Source of the DNA: Methanobacterium aggregans
GTDB lineage: Archaea; Methanobacteriota; Methanobacteria; Methanobacteriales; Methanobacteriaceae
Direction of reading: 5' to 3'
DNA: 64,000 bases
Assembly: GCF_017874455.1 (NCBI RefSeq)
Contig: NZ_JAGGLN010000003.1
Coordinates: 186,001-250,000, forward strand
Program-made: the position numbers and the translations under genes
The notes under the pieces: model-generated
The model's database searches: none
Seen by the model: only the letters and a program-made list of their open reading frames with translations
What the model was told of the DNA's origin: nothing
Part shown: positions 8,547-17,915 of the stretch, piece by piece
Position numbering within the stretch: the stretch's first letter is position 1
Layout: every line of letters starts with the position of its first letter

Positions 8547-9545
8547 TTAATGAGCTTCAAGAACTTTAATACCTAAGATATCTTTTTCACCCTCAAAAAC
8601 AGCTTTTGCGATCTGGGCACTTCCAACTGAACCTGAAGTTGGAGGGAGTATCAAAACGGGCGCTATATCTTCAACACCCTCCTTTATCATCTGGAAGATA
8701 TTAATGGGCTCCTGCATGGAACCTATGGAACCTGTGAGCACTATGCCCTCAATTTTATCCGCTATTCCCCTGAGGCCCCATATCTCCATGATTATTGTCA
8801 TGACCATGGTTTCAATGGCAAGTTCAGCTTCTCTCTGGCCTTCAAGGTACTTCCTGATGATGGCCTCCTTGGCACTGGCAACCTTAGTGTCAACACCTGC
8901 AACCTTAACTGCCCCGGCACGTGAAAAACATTCATTTGCAGTTTTTTCACCGTCATCTATATCCCTGATCATCTCAAGGTCCAGGGGGCCGTGGATGATC
9001 CCCATAGCACCAACACAAGCATCCATGGCGCCTTTTATAGTCCCGTCTTCAACCAGGATGCTCACACTGTTGGAGCTTATGTCTGCAACGATCATGTTCC
9101 GGAATCCAGTTTCAAGGTAAGCATTGTAGGATATACTGACCTTTTCAGGACTTGCAGCATGGGAGTAGGCTGCCCTGAACCTTTCATCAAGACAAGGTGT
9201 GTTCCTATGAAGTCCTGGAATGAGAACAGTTGGTACTCCTGAATTTTTAATTTCATCGTAGACAGATGTTCCGCCACCAGTAACTTTGCCGGCACCGCCT
9301 ATAGAGATTATACCCCTATTTTTAACATTTTCTATTGGGATTATTTCATTTATACCATCACCCATGGCGTAGGTTATGGCCATGAGATCTATGGATCCAA
9401 TATCAACCCTTTTTGACAATTCCTCAAGGGCAGATACTTTTCCAGATGATAGTTCTTCCCTTCCAATCTTGAAATGAACTGGTTCTTCTTCTAATATTGT
9501 AAATGAAACTCCTGTTGTCCCGTGATCCATACCAACAAAAACCAT
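8547..9545 (-). CDS. Methanogenesis marker protein 12
   Basis: A 332-residue protein of the methanogenesis marker 12 family, found across methanogens. The N-terminus GMDHGTTGVSF is an ASKHA (actin/hexokinase-like) phosphate-binding loop. GAGKVTGGGTSVYDEI, the segment from VADISSNSVS and a late VLTGSIGSM complete the fold. The biochemical role is not established; a chaperone or activation role in methanogenesis is a common guess. The start at 9545 follows GGGGTGATTTT, a strong ribosome site. It is transcribed alone, downstream of ilvC on the same strand. Confidence 0.9.
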   Translation of the reverse strand: MVFVGMDHGTTGVSFTILEEEPVHFKIGREELSSGKVSALEELSKRVDIGSIDLMAITYAMGDGINEIIPIENVKNRGIISIGGAGKVTGGGTSVYDEIKNSGVPTVLIPGLHRNTPCLDERFRAAYSHAASPEKVSISYNAYLETGFRNMIVADISSNSVSILVEDGTIKGAMDACVGAMGIIHGPLDLEMIRDIDDGEKTANECFSRAGAVKVAGVDTKVASAKEAIIRKYLEGQREAELAIETMVMTIIMEIWGLRGIADKIEGIVLTGSIGSMQEPINIFQMIKEGVEDIAPVLILPPTSGSVGSAQIAKAVFEGEKDILGIKVLEAH

Positions 9546-9747
9546 AAAATCACCCCGATGTTTTAATTCAATATCATTTGGCTGAAGTATATCTAAGGCA
9601 GTTATTAAATTTATCTGGTGATTAAAATGCCTGGAATTGATTAGATAAATTGTGCAATGAATTTAAGCATTTAAAAATTAAAAGCAGTAATTTTAGACAT
9701 ACTTGATTAAAGGATTAAAAATGTGAAATAGAAAAAAAGAAGGAGTT

Positions 9748-10740
9748 TTAATCGTCCTTCTGTAAACCGCAGGCTTTCCTTAATTTTGCACCAACCTTTT
9801 CGATCTGGAGATCATCCTCAATTCTCCTGAGGCTGTTGAGCATAGGGGCTCCTGCATTGTTTTCAGTTGCAAATTCTTTGGTGAATTTGCCTGTCTGAAT
9901 CTCTTTAAGAACCTTTTTCATCTCTTCACGGGTTTCATCTGTTACAATGCGGTCCCTGATCATGAGTCCTCCGAATTCTGCTGTGTTACTTACATCGTGC
10001 CACATGTTTCCAAATCCTTTCTTGTAGATCAGGTCAACGATTAGTTTCATTTCATGGCATGTTTCGAAGTATGCGATCTCTGGCTGGTAACCTGCCTCAA
10101 CAAGGGTCTGGAAACCTGCATTTATGAGTCCTGTAACTCCTCCACAGAGTACAGCCTGTTCACCGAAAAGATCTGTTTCTGTTTCTTCTTTGAATGTTGT
10201 TTCAAGGACACCGCCCTTTGTGAGCCCTGCTCCCTGGCCCATTGCAAGGGCTATTTGAAGTGCGTCTCCTGTAGCATCCCTTTCAACTGCAACAAGTCCT
10301 GGAACTCCGAATCCTTCAAGATACTGCTCTCTTACCATTGAACCTGGTCCTTTTGGAGCTATCATGGTTATGTTGATGTTTTCTGCAGGTTTTATGTAAC
10401 CGTAGTGTATGTTGTAACCGTGTGAAAATGATATGGTGTTTCCTTCTTCCAGATGGTCTTTTATGGATTCCTGGTAAACTTTGCCCTGTATTTCATCAGG
10501 TATGAGTACGTGTATTACATCAGCCTGTTCTGCAGCATCTTCAACAGTCATGACTTCCATACCTACATCTGATGCAGCTTTCCATGAGTTACCGTCTTTT
10601 CTAAGACCGACAACAACGTTTAACCCGCTGTCTGCCATGTTTCTTGACTGTGCCATTCCCTGGCTTCCGTAACCTATTACAGCAACGGTTTTATCTTTTA
10701 AGACGCTTGAATCTACGTCTTTATCGTAATACATCTTCAT
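9748..10740 (-). CDS. ilvC: Ketol-acid reductoisomerase
   Basis: A 330-residue class I IlvC. It converts 2-acetolactate or 2-aceto-2-hydroxybutyrate to the dihydroxy acid using NAD(P)H and Mg2+, the second common step of valine and isoleucine synthesis. The Rossmann motif VIGYGSQGMAQ is at about residues 20-30, and the metal-binding region includes DLFGEQAVLCGG and the later FETCHEMKL. The length is typical of the short form. The start follows GGAGGAATTGTAG. It lies 270 bp downstream of ilvN on the same strand; the gap contains TATA-like sequences, so it may have its own promoter. Confidence 0.97.
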   Translation of the reverse strand: MKMYYDKDVDSSVLKDKTVAVIGYGSQGMAQSRNMADSGLNVVVGLRKDGNSWKAASDVGMEVMTVEDAAEQADVIHVLIPDEIQGKVYQESIKDHLEEGNTISFSHGYNIHYGYIKPAENINITMIAPKGPGSMVREQYLEGFGVPGLVAVERDATGDALQIALAMGQGAGLTKGGVLETTFKEETETDLFGEQAVLCGGVTGLINAGFQTLVEAGYQPEIAYFETCHEMKLIVDLIYKKGFGNMWHDVSNTAEFGGLMIRDRIVTDETREEMKKVLKEIQTGKFTKEFATENNAGAPMLNSLRRIEDDLQIEKVGAKLRKACGLQKDD

Positions 10741-11012
10741 CTACAATTCCTCCTGTTTTAGAAATTCAGTGAATGTTAGAAATGGAATGTTCAACCCATT
10801 GAAGTTCAACATTAGATTTTTAACACTAGGTTAGAAAATTAATTCTGGTCTATTATTTAATGGATGGATTTATAAAGTTTATCATGGACATGCCAAAACC
10901 CTTAGATTCACTCTATTTTTCCTTATGAAGCTATTATAAGCCTTTTTAATCCTTATAAATTAAAATAAAAATAAAAAAATATTTTTTAGGGGATAAAGTC
11001 CCTTAAAAAAAT

Positions 11013-11513
11013 CTACATGGTCTTGTTACCGCGTGACATTGCTGTGGGTCCTGTTCTGGCTATCTCTTTGATTCCAAAGGTTCTCAGAAGATCGATCAAT
11101 GCCTCTATTTTGTCAGGATCTCCCGTGATTTCAATGGTTATATTTTCAGGACTCACATCAATGATTCGGCCTCTGAAAATGTTTGCGTACTGTATAACCT
11201 CTGATCTGACCCTTTCTGTGGGTGTGTGGACCTTTATGAGGCACAGCTCCCTTTCAACTGTGCTTTCAGGATCCAGATCCCGGACCTTAATGACCTCAAT
11301 CAACTTGTTCAGCTGCTTTGTTATCTGTTCCAGGACCTTTTCATCACCTTTGGCAATTATGGTCATGCGTGCAAGGTCTTTCTGCTGAGAAGTTCCAACT
11401 GTGATGTTTTCTATGTTGAATCCCCTTCTTGTGAAGAGTCCAGCAACCCTCTGCAGGACACCTGGCTTGTGAAGGACCAGGGCACTTATTATATGGGTTC
11501 TCTGTTCATCCAT
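11013..11513 (-). CDS. ilvN: Acetolactate synthase small (regulatory) subunit
   Basis: A 166-residue regulatory subunit with an N-terminal ACT domain (HIISALVLHKPGVLQRVAGL, about residues 5-75) and the C-terminal small-subunit domain. It stimulates IlvB and mediates valine feedback in known homologues. The start at 11513 is chosen because GGTGGTGAT precedes it by a few bases; an in-frame GTG at 11525 would lie inside that ribosome site. The gene begins one base after the ilvB stop codon, so its ribosome site lies within ilvB and the two are translationally coupled. Confidence 0.95.
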   Translation of the reverse strand: MDEQRTHIISALVLHKPGVLQRVAGLFTRRGFNIENITVGTSQQKDLARMTIIAKGDEKVLEQITKQLNKLIEVIKVRDLDPESTVERELCLIKVHTPTERVRSEVIQYANIFRGRIIDVSPENITIEITGDPDKIEALIDLLRTFGIKEIARTGPTAMSRGNKTM

Positions 11514-11514
11514 A

Positions 11515-13254
11515 TTAATCACCACCTTCCTTTACCTGTGGCCTGTAGGGTATCTCCCCTGGATTTTCCCTTGCAACCTTGTACTCCCCAACTATCTCTG
11601 TTAAACCACATCCTGGGGGGACCATTGGCAGTATCTCCTCAGGATCAATTGCAACATCGATGAGTGCAGGTTCATCTGCAAGCAGGGCATTTCTAAGGGT
11701 TTCACGAACTTCTCCTGGTTTTTCAACCCTTTCAGCATTAATTCCAAATGCTTCTGCAAGTTTCACGAAATCAGGCACTTCTCCAAGGTCTGTGTGGGAC
11801 ATTCTCTCGTTGTAGAAGAGCTTCTGCCACTGAGCAACCATTCCAAGGTACCTGTTGTCAAGAACACATACAACAACAGGGATATCATATTCCTTGATGG
11901 TTGCAAGGTCCTGACAGACCATTAAAAATCCTCCGTCTCCACAGACAGCAACAACATCAGTATCAGGTTTTGCAACCTTTGCACCTATTGCAGCCGGGAA
12001 TCCGAAACCCATGGTTCCAAGGCCCCCTGATGAAAGGAAGGTTCTTGGAATTTTTGATGTGAAGTAATGAGCCATCCACATCTGGTTCTGACCAACATCC
12101 GTTGTAACAATGGTATCATCAGTAACTGCTTCTGATATTTCCTTTATAACCTGCTGAGGTTTTAGTGGAATGTCATCAAATGATAAACGAGGCATACAAG
12201 TCTTTTTAAAGTTCACAACGTGTTTTCTCCAAGCCATGGTGTTTTGACCCGGATTTTTGGCCTGAGTTATGGTTTTTATCAGGCTTGCCATGACGATCTT
12301 TGCGTCACCAACTATTGGAACGTTTATATCCACATTTTTACCGATCTCTGCAGGATCAACATCGATATGGATTATCTTCGCGTTTTTAGCAAATTTTGGA
12401 ACTGAACCGGTTGTTCTGTCGGAGAACCGGCATCCAACTGCTATGAGGCAGTCACAGTCGTCCACAACGAAGTTAGAGCTTTTTCTTCCGTGCATACCCA
12501 GCATTCCAAGGGATAATGGATGGTCTTCAGGAAAGGTCCCCTTTCCCATTAAAGTGGTTGAAACCGGGGCGTTGATGATTTCTGCAAGTTTTAAGAGCTC
12601 TTCAGATGCTCCGGATAGTATAACTCCTCCACCTGCAAGTATAACTGGTTTTTCAGCACTTAAAATGAGCTCAGCAGCTCTTTTCACCTGTAAGGGGTGT
12701 CCCTTTTTTGTGGGCTTGTACCCTGGAAGTTCCATTACTCTGGCCTTCTCAAAGTCAAAATCCTCCTCCTGAACATCCTTAGGAAGATCCAATAGGACAG
12801 GGCCCTGACGCCCGGTTCCTGCTATGTAAAATGCTGATTTTATCAGTCCGGGTATTTCATCGGCGTGCATGGCCTGGAAGTTGTGTTTGGTAATGGGCAT
12901 TGTCATTCCAAGGGTGTCAACCTCTTGAAAAGCATCGTTACCAATCAGTGGGGTTGATACCTGTCCTGCAATTGCCAGTACAGGAGAAGAATCCATGTAT
13001 GCAGTTGCAATTCCTGTAACCAGGTTTGTGGCCCCTGGACCAGATGTTCCAATACATACTCCTACTTTTCCAGATGCCCTTGCATATCCATCTGCTGCGT
13101 GGGCTGCGCACTGTTCATGTCTTACAAGTATATGTTTCAGGTCTGAGTCGTATATTACATCGTACAATGGAAGTAGAACCCCTCCGGGGTATCCGAAAAC
13201 AACGTCTACTCCCTGATCTGTGAGTGATTTGATTATGGCTTCGCCACCCTTCAT
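11515..13254 (-). CDS. ilvB: Acetolactate synthase large (catalytic) subunit
   Basis: A 579-residue ThDP-dependent enzyme condensing pyruvate with pyruvate or 2-oxobutyrate, the first common step of branched-chain amino acid synthesis. The N-terminal ThDP domain carries FGYPGG and the catalytic Glu (VRHEQCAAHAADGYAR). The C-terminal ThDP domain has GDGGFLM with a downstream Asn (LDNRYLG). The length is typical. The start follows GGTGTTTTT. It is the first gene of the ilvBN pair and is divergent from the flavin-binding protein gene at 13616. Confidence 0.97.
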   Translation of the reverse strand: MKGGEAIIKSLTDQGVDVVFGYPGGVLLPLYDVIYDSDLKHILVRHEQCAAHAADGYARASGKVGVCIGTSGPGATNLVTGIATAYMDSSPVLAIAGQVSTPLIGNDAFQEVDTLGMTMPITKHNFQAMHADEIPGLIKSAFYIAGTGRQGPVLLDLPKDVQEEDFDFEKARVMELPGYKPTKKGHPLQVKRAAELILSAEKPVILAGGGVILSGASEELLKLAEIINAPVSTTLMGKGTFPEDHPLSLGMLGMHGRKSSNFVVDDCDCLIAVGCRFSDRTTGSVPKFAKNAKIIHIDVDPAEIGKNVDINVPIVGDAKIVMASLIKTITQAKNPGQNTMAWRKHVVNFKKTCMPRLSFDDIPLKPQQVIKEISEAVTDDTIVTTDVGQNQMWMAHYFTSKIPRTFLSSGGLGTMGFGFPAAIGAKVAKPDTDVVAVCGDGGFLMVCQDLATIKEYDIPVVVCVLDNRYLGMVAQWQKLFYNERMSHTDLGEVPDFVKLAEAFGINAERVEKPGEVRETLRNALLADEPALIDVAIDPEEILPMVPPGCGLTEIVGEYKVARENPGEIPYRPQVKEGGD

Positions 13255-13615
13255 AAAAACACCTTTTAATAATTCATTTATTCATTTCATTCGTTAATTC
13301 GATTCGGATCTTTTAAATTGATAGTCAACCAATGATATCCAGATGAACTATGATATTCAACTGGATAAAAAAGACCCAATCAATTCTAACTAATTTCATC
13401 ATTGAGTTTAGATGTATATATTACCTTTTATTGAAGGGATGATGCCAAAAATTTGGGTTTTAATAGGGGCCAAATGCAATTTTTAACCAATTTAAACAAT
13501 TTTTTTCTCTTAAAATAGAATAATATCCATTACAAAACTAAAAATAGTCCTAAAAATCATTTAATCAAAAGATTTATATTATTTGAATTCTTTAATTTAT
13601 CATGAGGTGTTTTAA
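13255..13615. other. Divergent intergenic region between ilvB and a flavin-binding protein gene
   Basis: A 361-bp AT-rich spacer that must contain the promoters of both divergent genes. TTTATATTA-like boxes occur close to 13571 on the plus strand. I see no recognisable leader peptide, riboswitch or long inverted repeat. Confidence 0.4.
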
Positions 13616-14011
13616 ATGGTTATGACAGATGAAATGATGAAAGCAGTAGAGAATGACCTGGTTTTTCTTGCAACATCAACACAGGATGGTGTGCCAAACG
13701 TGGTTCCAATAGGATTTGCAAAACCTTTGGACAGTAAGAGCATACTCATTGTGGACAACTACATGCACAAAACCCATGAAAACCTGGAAAAGAACCCGGA
13801 AGCAGCACTGGTAGTTAAAGATGCTAAAAAATGCCCCTACCAGTTCAAGGGCAAGGTTGAAATATTTGAATCCGGGAAGATATTCGATGAAGCAGTTGAA
13901 TGGGCCACAAACGTCATGACAAAGCTCCAACCAAAGGCCGCCATTCTCATGAAGGTTGAAGAGATTTACTCAGTTCAACCAGGTCCAGATGCAGGTAAAC
14001 AGGTAGATTAA
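13616..14011 (+). CDS. Pyridoxamine 5'-phosphate oxidase-like flavin-binding protein
   Basis: A 131-residue split-barrel protein of the PNPOx-like family. The N-terminal FLATSTQDGVPNVVPIGF and central LIVDNYMHKTHENLEKNPEAALVV are the characteristic FMN- or F420-binding barrel strands. Such proteins bind FMN, F420 or heme; the substrate cannot be told from sequence. The ribosome site GAGGTG lies six bases before the ATG at 13616; a second Met two codons on is less well placed. Monocistronic, with AT-rich spacers on both sides. Confidence 0.85.
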   Translation: MVMTDEMMKAVENDLVFLATSTQDGVPNVVPIGFAKPLDSKSILIVDNYMHKTHENLEKNPEAALVVKDAKKCPYQFKGKVEIFESGKIFDEAVEWATNVMTKLQPKAAILMKVEEIYSVQPGPDAGKQVD

Positions 14012-14424
14012 GCGCCAATTAATTGTGGTTTTGGATATTCAGGACTGAAATCAAAGAATTGGCTTCAGTGTTCCCATGAAACATTCCCTTCCAAAACCTT
14101 CCATTTAATTTTTATTAAGATCCTTTTAAGTGTGATTTATCATTACATTTTTGACTTATTTTTAGTAAAACCGATTAAATAGAAAAAAGCTTTTAAAATT
14201 AACATTTTTTCCTAATAAAACACTCTTTTTTAATATATTTTTACTAGATTTCACGTACCACATAAATATTTTAAATATTTAAACTCATTTTACAATTAAA
14301 TTAAAGAAATATTCTTCATAATCAAGATAATGAGAAAAATAAACGTTTAAATTGGGGTTTTAATCTGGAACATTTATTTTTATAAGGGTACAGATTTAAT
14401 GTTTAACAAAGGAGGATTATGATC
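14012..14424. other. Intergenic region upstream of purD
   Basis: About 410 bp of very AT-rich sequence with several T-runs after the flavin-binding protein gene. A TTTTTATAAGGG box around 14377-14388 is the likely purD promoter. No gene or clear structured element was recognised. Confidence 0.4.
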
Positions 14425-15738
14425 ATGAAAATTCTTGTTGTAGGAACCGGAGCAAGGGAACATGCCATATGTAGGGCACTTGAAAATAATGCTGAACTTC
14501 ACTCGATAATGAGTAAAAAGAACCCTGGAATAGCCAGAATATCAAAATTTCAGATTTCAAATGAGAACGACATAGAGGCCGTTAAGAAATACGCCCTCTC
14601 CAACAAAATAGACATAGCTGTAATAGGGCCTGAAGCACCCCTTGAAAATGGAATAGTTGACGCACTTCAAGCTGAAGGAATAGGATGTGTTGGTCCAACC
14701 AGGGAAGCAGCAAGGATAGAAACTGATAAGGCATTCATGAGGAACCTCTTCGAGGAACACAAAATAGGTGGATCAATTGTCTACAGGGTCTTTCACAACA
14801 GCCAAGAAGCCGGAGATTTCATAGAAGAGTTTGGAGAAGACGTAGTAATAAAGCCGGTTGGACTCACAGGGGGTAAGGGTGTTAAGATCATGGGAGAACA
14901 CCTTGAGGACGCTTCAGCTGCAAAAAATTACGTCAAAGAGATAATAGACAACAAAATTGGTGGATACGCAAGCGTTGTGATAGAGGAGAAACTTGTGGGT
15001 GAAGAATTCACAGTTCAGGCCTTCGTTGATGGGGACAGGGTTGTTCCAATGCCTGCAGCACAGGACCACCCTCATGCCTACGAGGGAGATCAAGGCCCAA
15101 TAACTGGGGGAATGGGATCATACTCAAACAATGACGGTTTACTGCCATTTTTAGACGGTAAAAATTATGATGAATCTGTTAAAATAATGCAGGACACAGT
15201 TAAGGCCATAAAAGATGAGGTTGGGCCTTACAAGGGAATTTTATACGGTCAGTTCATGCTCTGCAGGGACGGCCCCAAACTCGTGGAGTACAATGCACGT
15301 TTCGGTGATCCTGAGGCAATGAACGTGCTACCCTTACTCAAATCAAACTTCGTGGACATATGCCAGGGAATAGTTGATGGAAACCTTAAGGGAGCAGACT
15401 TCAAGAAGAAGGCAACAGTCTGCAAGTACCTGGTGCCGAACGGATACCCTGAAACGGCCCAGGGAGGAACTGTGCTGCAGGTGGATGAAGCAGCAATAGA
15501 AGCTGCAGGTGCAAGGGTTTACTACGCAGCAGTGAACCAGCAGGATGGTAAAATATACACATCTGCTTCAAGGGCACTGGGACTGGTTGGAATCGGTGAC
15601 AGCATAGAAGAGGCTGAAGAAATCTGTGAAAGTGTCACAGGATTTGTTAAGGGTGATGTTTACCACAGGAAGGATGTTGGAACCGCTGCCCTCATAGAAA
15701 AACGGATGAAGCACATGGAAGAAATTCTAGGTCAGTAA
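14425..15738 (+). CDS. purD: Phosphoribosylamine-glycine ligase
   Basis: A 437-residue ATP-grasp enzyme that joins glycine to phosphoribosylamine, giving GAR in purine synthesis. It begins MKILVVGTGAREHAI, the conserved family start. It then shows IGPEAPLENGI, the ATP-grasp glycine-rich loop KPVGLTGGKGVKIMG, and YNARFGDPEAMNVL with the metal-binding residues. GGAGG at 14411-14415 lies nine bases before ATG 14425. An in-frame ATG at 14419 is only three bases from GGAGG and is less likely. Monocistronic. Confidence 0.96.
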   Translation: MKILVVGTGAREHAICRALENNAELHSIMSKKNPGIARISKFQISNENDIEAVKKYALSNKIDIAVIGPEAPLENGIVDALQAEGIGCVGPTREAARIETDKAFMRNLFEEHKIGGSIVYRVFHNSQEAGDFIEEFGEDVVIKPVGLTGGKGVKIMGEHLEDASAAKNYVKEIIDNKIGGYASVVIEEKLVGEEFTVQAFVDGDRVVPMPAAQDHPHAYEGDQGPITGGMGSYSNNDGLLPFLDGKNYDESVKIMQDTVKAIKDEVGPYKGILYGQFMLCRDGPKLVEYNARFGDPEAMNVLPLLKSNFVDICQGIVDGNLKGADFKKKATVCKYLVPNGYPETAQGGTVLQVDEAAIEAAGARVYYAAVNQQDGKIYTSASRALGLVGIGDSIEEAEEICESVTGFVKGDVYHRKDVGTAALIEKRMKHMEEILGQ

Positions 15739-15913
15739 ATCTGTAATTATTCAATTAAAATCAATTAAAATTTCCATCTATTTTTTTTAAATGAATTTCG
15801 ACTTAAAAGCAGATCCATCTAATCCCTAGGAAATTCATAAAGGCATAAATTATAAAAGCTTCATAATATCCATGAAGTCCTACAAATTCGGAAAAATTCC
15901 GGTGAGATTAAAA

Positions 15914-16489
15914 ATGGTCACTGAAAGGTTGTATCTAAAAAGACTTAAAAACTGCCAGCTTATAGAAGATCTGGGCTGTAAAATTGTGGATATTCAGATG
16001 GAAATGGCTTCAATTGAGAAGCAGAAGGATACAGCCAAGAGGGAACTAATTCTAAAGGATATGCAACCCTATGAAATACAGAAATTTCCAGAAACTCCAG
16101 AAAACCAATCTATAAATGAAATAAAGGATCTTTTACTGGAAATTCAGGGTCTGGATCGTAGGATCAGTGAACTGGAAGTTCATGGCCTTGAGAAGGAACA
16201 CCAATTTCTGTCCCTGAAAAACCAGATTCAAAGGGAAATAAAAGCAGGGATCACAGAACTTCTCAACGAAAACATGGGTGAACATGAAAAACTATTGAAA
16301 CAACTTTCTGAATCTAAAAGAATGGCCTTGGAGTTTCAAAGGGAATGGAAGGATACTGAAAATGAGGAAGCTCTGTACAAATGGATGCTGCAGTCCGAGG
16401 CAGTCATGACAATTGAAATTCAGCTGGAGAAGCTGGAAGAGGATATTGACTGCATAGAACGTGTTTTGAAGATGGAATTTGGGGAATGA
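15914..16489 (+). CDS. Coiled-coil protein of unknown function
   Basis: A 191-residue, highly charged protein that is almost entirely predicted coiled coil, with heptad-like runs of Leu/Ile among Glu/Lys. No enzymatic motif is seen. The start at 15914 is preferred because GGTGA at 15901-15905 is correctly spaced; an upstream ATG at 15872 has no ribosome site. It sits between purD and argF on the same strand, with about 150 bp to argF. A structural or scaffolding role is possible, but I do not recognise the family. Confidence 0.75.
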   Translation: MVTERLYLKRLKNCQLIEDLGCKIVDIQMEMASIEKQKDTAKRELILKDMQPYEIQKFPETPENQSINEIKDLLLEIQGLDRRISELEVHGLEKEHQFLSLKNQIQREIKAGITELLNENMGEHEKLLKQLSESKRMALEFQREWKDTENEEALYKWMLQSEAVMTIEIQLEKLEEDIDCIERVLKMEFGE

Positions 16490-16637
16490 ACCCATTAATT
16501 TTTGTAGATTCAATGGAATGCTTTTAAAAAATAGTATTATCTGCAAGAAAATTTTTACACAAACTTTAAATAAAGGTTTTACAGATAAGTTAAGATCTAA
16601 AAAGGAACACCATATGGTTTTTTGGGGATGAACGTTA

Positions 16638-17546
16638 ATGAAACATCTTTTATCAGTTACAGATGCACAGGACAGCATATTCGAGATTCTTGAAAATGCT
16701 GCAAAATTTAAAAAAGACCCTATAATGGGACACCCACTGAAGGATAAAACCCTTGCAATGATATTTGAAAAGGCATCAACAAGGACGAGGGTCTCCTTCG
16801 AGGTGGCCATGTTCCATATGGGTGGAAGCGGCCTATACTTATCTGCAGACGACCTGCAGCTTGGTCGTGGAGAAATAATCGAGGACACAGCAAGGGCAAT
16901 GACCAGATACGTTGATGGGGTCATGATAAGGGCTAAGGAACATGATGATGTCCTTAAATTTGCAGAGTACTCCAACGTACCTGTTATAAATGGACTAACA
17001 AATAAGGAACATCCATGCCAGGCCCTTACAGATCTTCTAACGATACACGAACACAAGGGCACCTACAAGGTTAAACTGGTATTTGTGGGGGATGGAAACA
17101 ATGTCTGTAACTCACTGCTCCTTGCAGCTGCACTGGTTGGAATGGACATGACTGCTGTTTGCCCTTCAGGTTACGAACCAGACATGGAAATATTCAAAAA
17201 AGCCCAGGAATTCGCCAAAAACACAGGATCTAACATAGAAATAACATCTGATATTCAGGAAGGACTTAAAGATGCAGATGTTGTTTACACCGATGTCTGG
17301 GTGAGCATGGGGGATGAGGCAGAAGCTTCAAAACGTGAAGAAGACTTCAAGGACTATCAAGTCAACACAGACTTCCTTAAACATGCAAAGGACGATGCAA
17401 TAGTGATGCACTGTCTTCCTGCAATCAGGGGACAGGAAATAACCGATGAAGTTATAAACAGCCCGGAATCTGTTATATGGGATCAGGCAGAAAACAGGAT
17501 GCACACACAGAAGGCTGTGCTCTACAACCTTCTAACAACCTTTTAA
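16638..17546 (+). CDS. argF: Ornithine carbamoyltransferase
   Basis: A 302-residue transcarbamylase making citrulline from ornithine and carbamoyl phosphate in arginine synthesis. The carbamoyl phosphate site is STRTRVSFE, the HPCQALTDL motif is intact, and the ornithine-side MHCLPAIRG (the Cys-Leu-Pro signature of OTCases) sets it apart from aspartate transcarbamylase. GGGGATGA precedes the ATG. It is convergent with argS, so the two arginine-related genes are neighbours but not an operon. Confidence 0.97.
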   Translation: MKHLLSVTDAQDSIFEILENAAKFKKDPIMGHPLKDKTLAMIFEKASTRTRVSFEVAMFHMGGSGLYLSADDLQLGRGEIIEDTARAMTRYVDGVMIRAKEHDDVLKFAEYSNVPVINGLTNKEHPCQALTDLLTIHEHKGTYKVKLVFVGDGNNVCNSLLLAAALVGMDMTAVCPSGYEPDMEIFKKAQEFAKNTGSNIEITSDIQEGLKDADVVYTDVWVSMGDEAEASKREEDFKDYQVNTDFLKHAKDDAIVMHCLPAIRGQEITDEVINSPESVIWDQAENRMHTQKAVLYNLLTTF

Positions 17547-17915
17547 AAAAGGGTTGATCAAAATATCCCCTTCAAATAACCTTTAAAAAGCGGAACAAGT
17601 TCCGCAAACTTACAAATTTTTATTCGCTGAAAGGGTTGATTAAAACTTCCTTTTTTAACCCCCCCCTTTTTGCAGTGTTTAAACTCATTTTACATTAAAA
17701 TTAATATTTTTATTTAATAATACTTTATCAGGCTATTTTTTAAAAATAACATGAAAATATTGATTATAATCATTATTTAAATCTAAGCATTGATTTTTTA
17801 CTTTAAAATAAAAAACGAATTAAACGAATAAATTGAAAAAAAACTCATTTTAACTAAAAAAGTGGATGAAAAAGCACACAAAAAATTGAATTAAAAAAAA
17901 TTGAATGGGATCAAC
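17547..17915. other. Convergent intergenic region between argF and argS
   Basis: A 369-bp spacer between two 3' ends. It contains a GC-rich hairpin at 17590-17605, two similar stretches (AAAGGGTTGAT followed by C/T and AAAA) flanking it, a run of eight C at about 17659-17666 and then very AT-rich sequence. No gene is apparent. Confidence 0.4.
17590..17605 (+). terminator. Hairpin downstream of argF
   Basis: GCGGAAC and GTTCCGC pair perfectly across a two-base AA spacer 44 bp after the argF stop, and ATTTTTATT follows shortly afterwards. This is a plausible transcription terminator or 3'-end stabiliser, though the tight loop means the innermost pairs may not form. Confidence 0.45.

Noticed and set aside
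17655..17670. Run of eight C and, at 3343, run of nine G as possible phase-variable tracts
   Set aside because: Both lie outside genes and away from promoters, so there is no clear target for phase variation.
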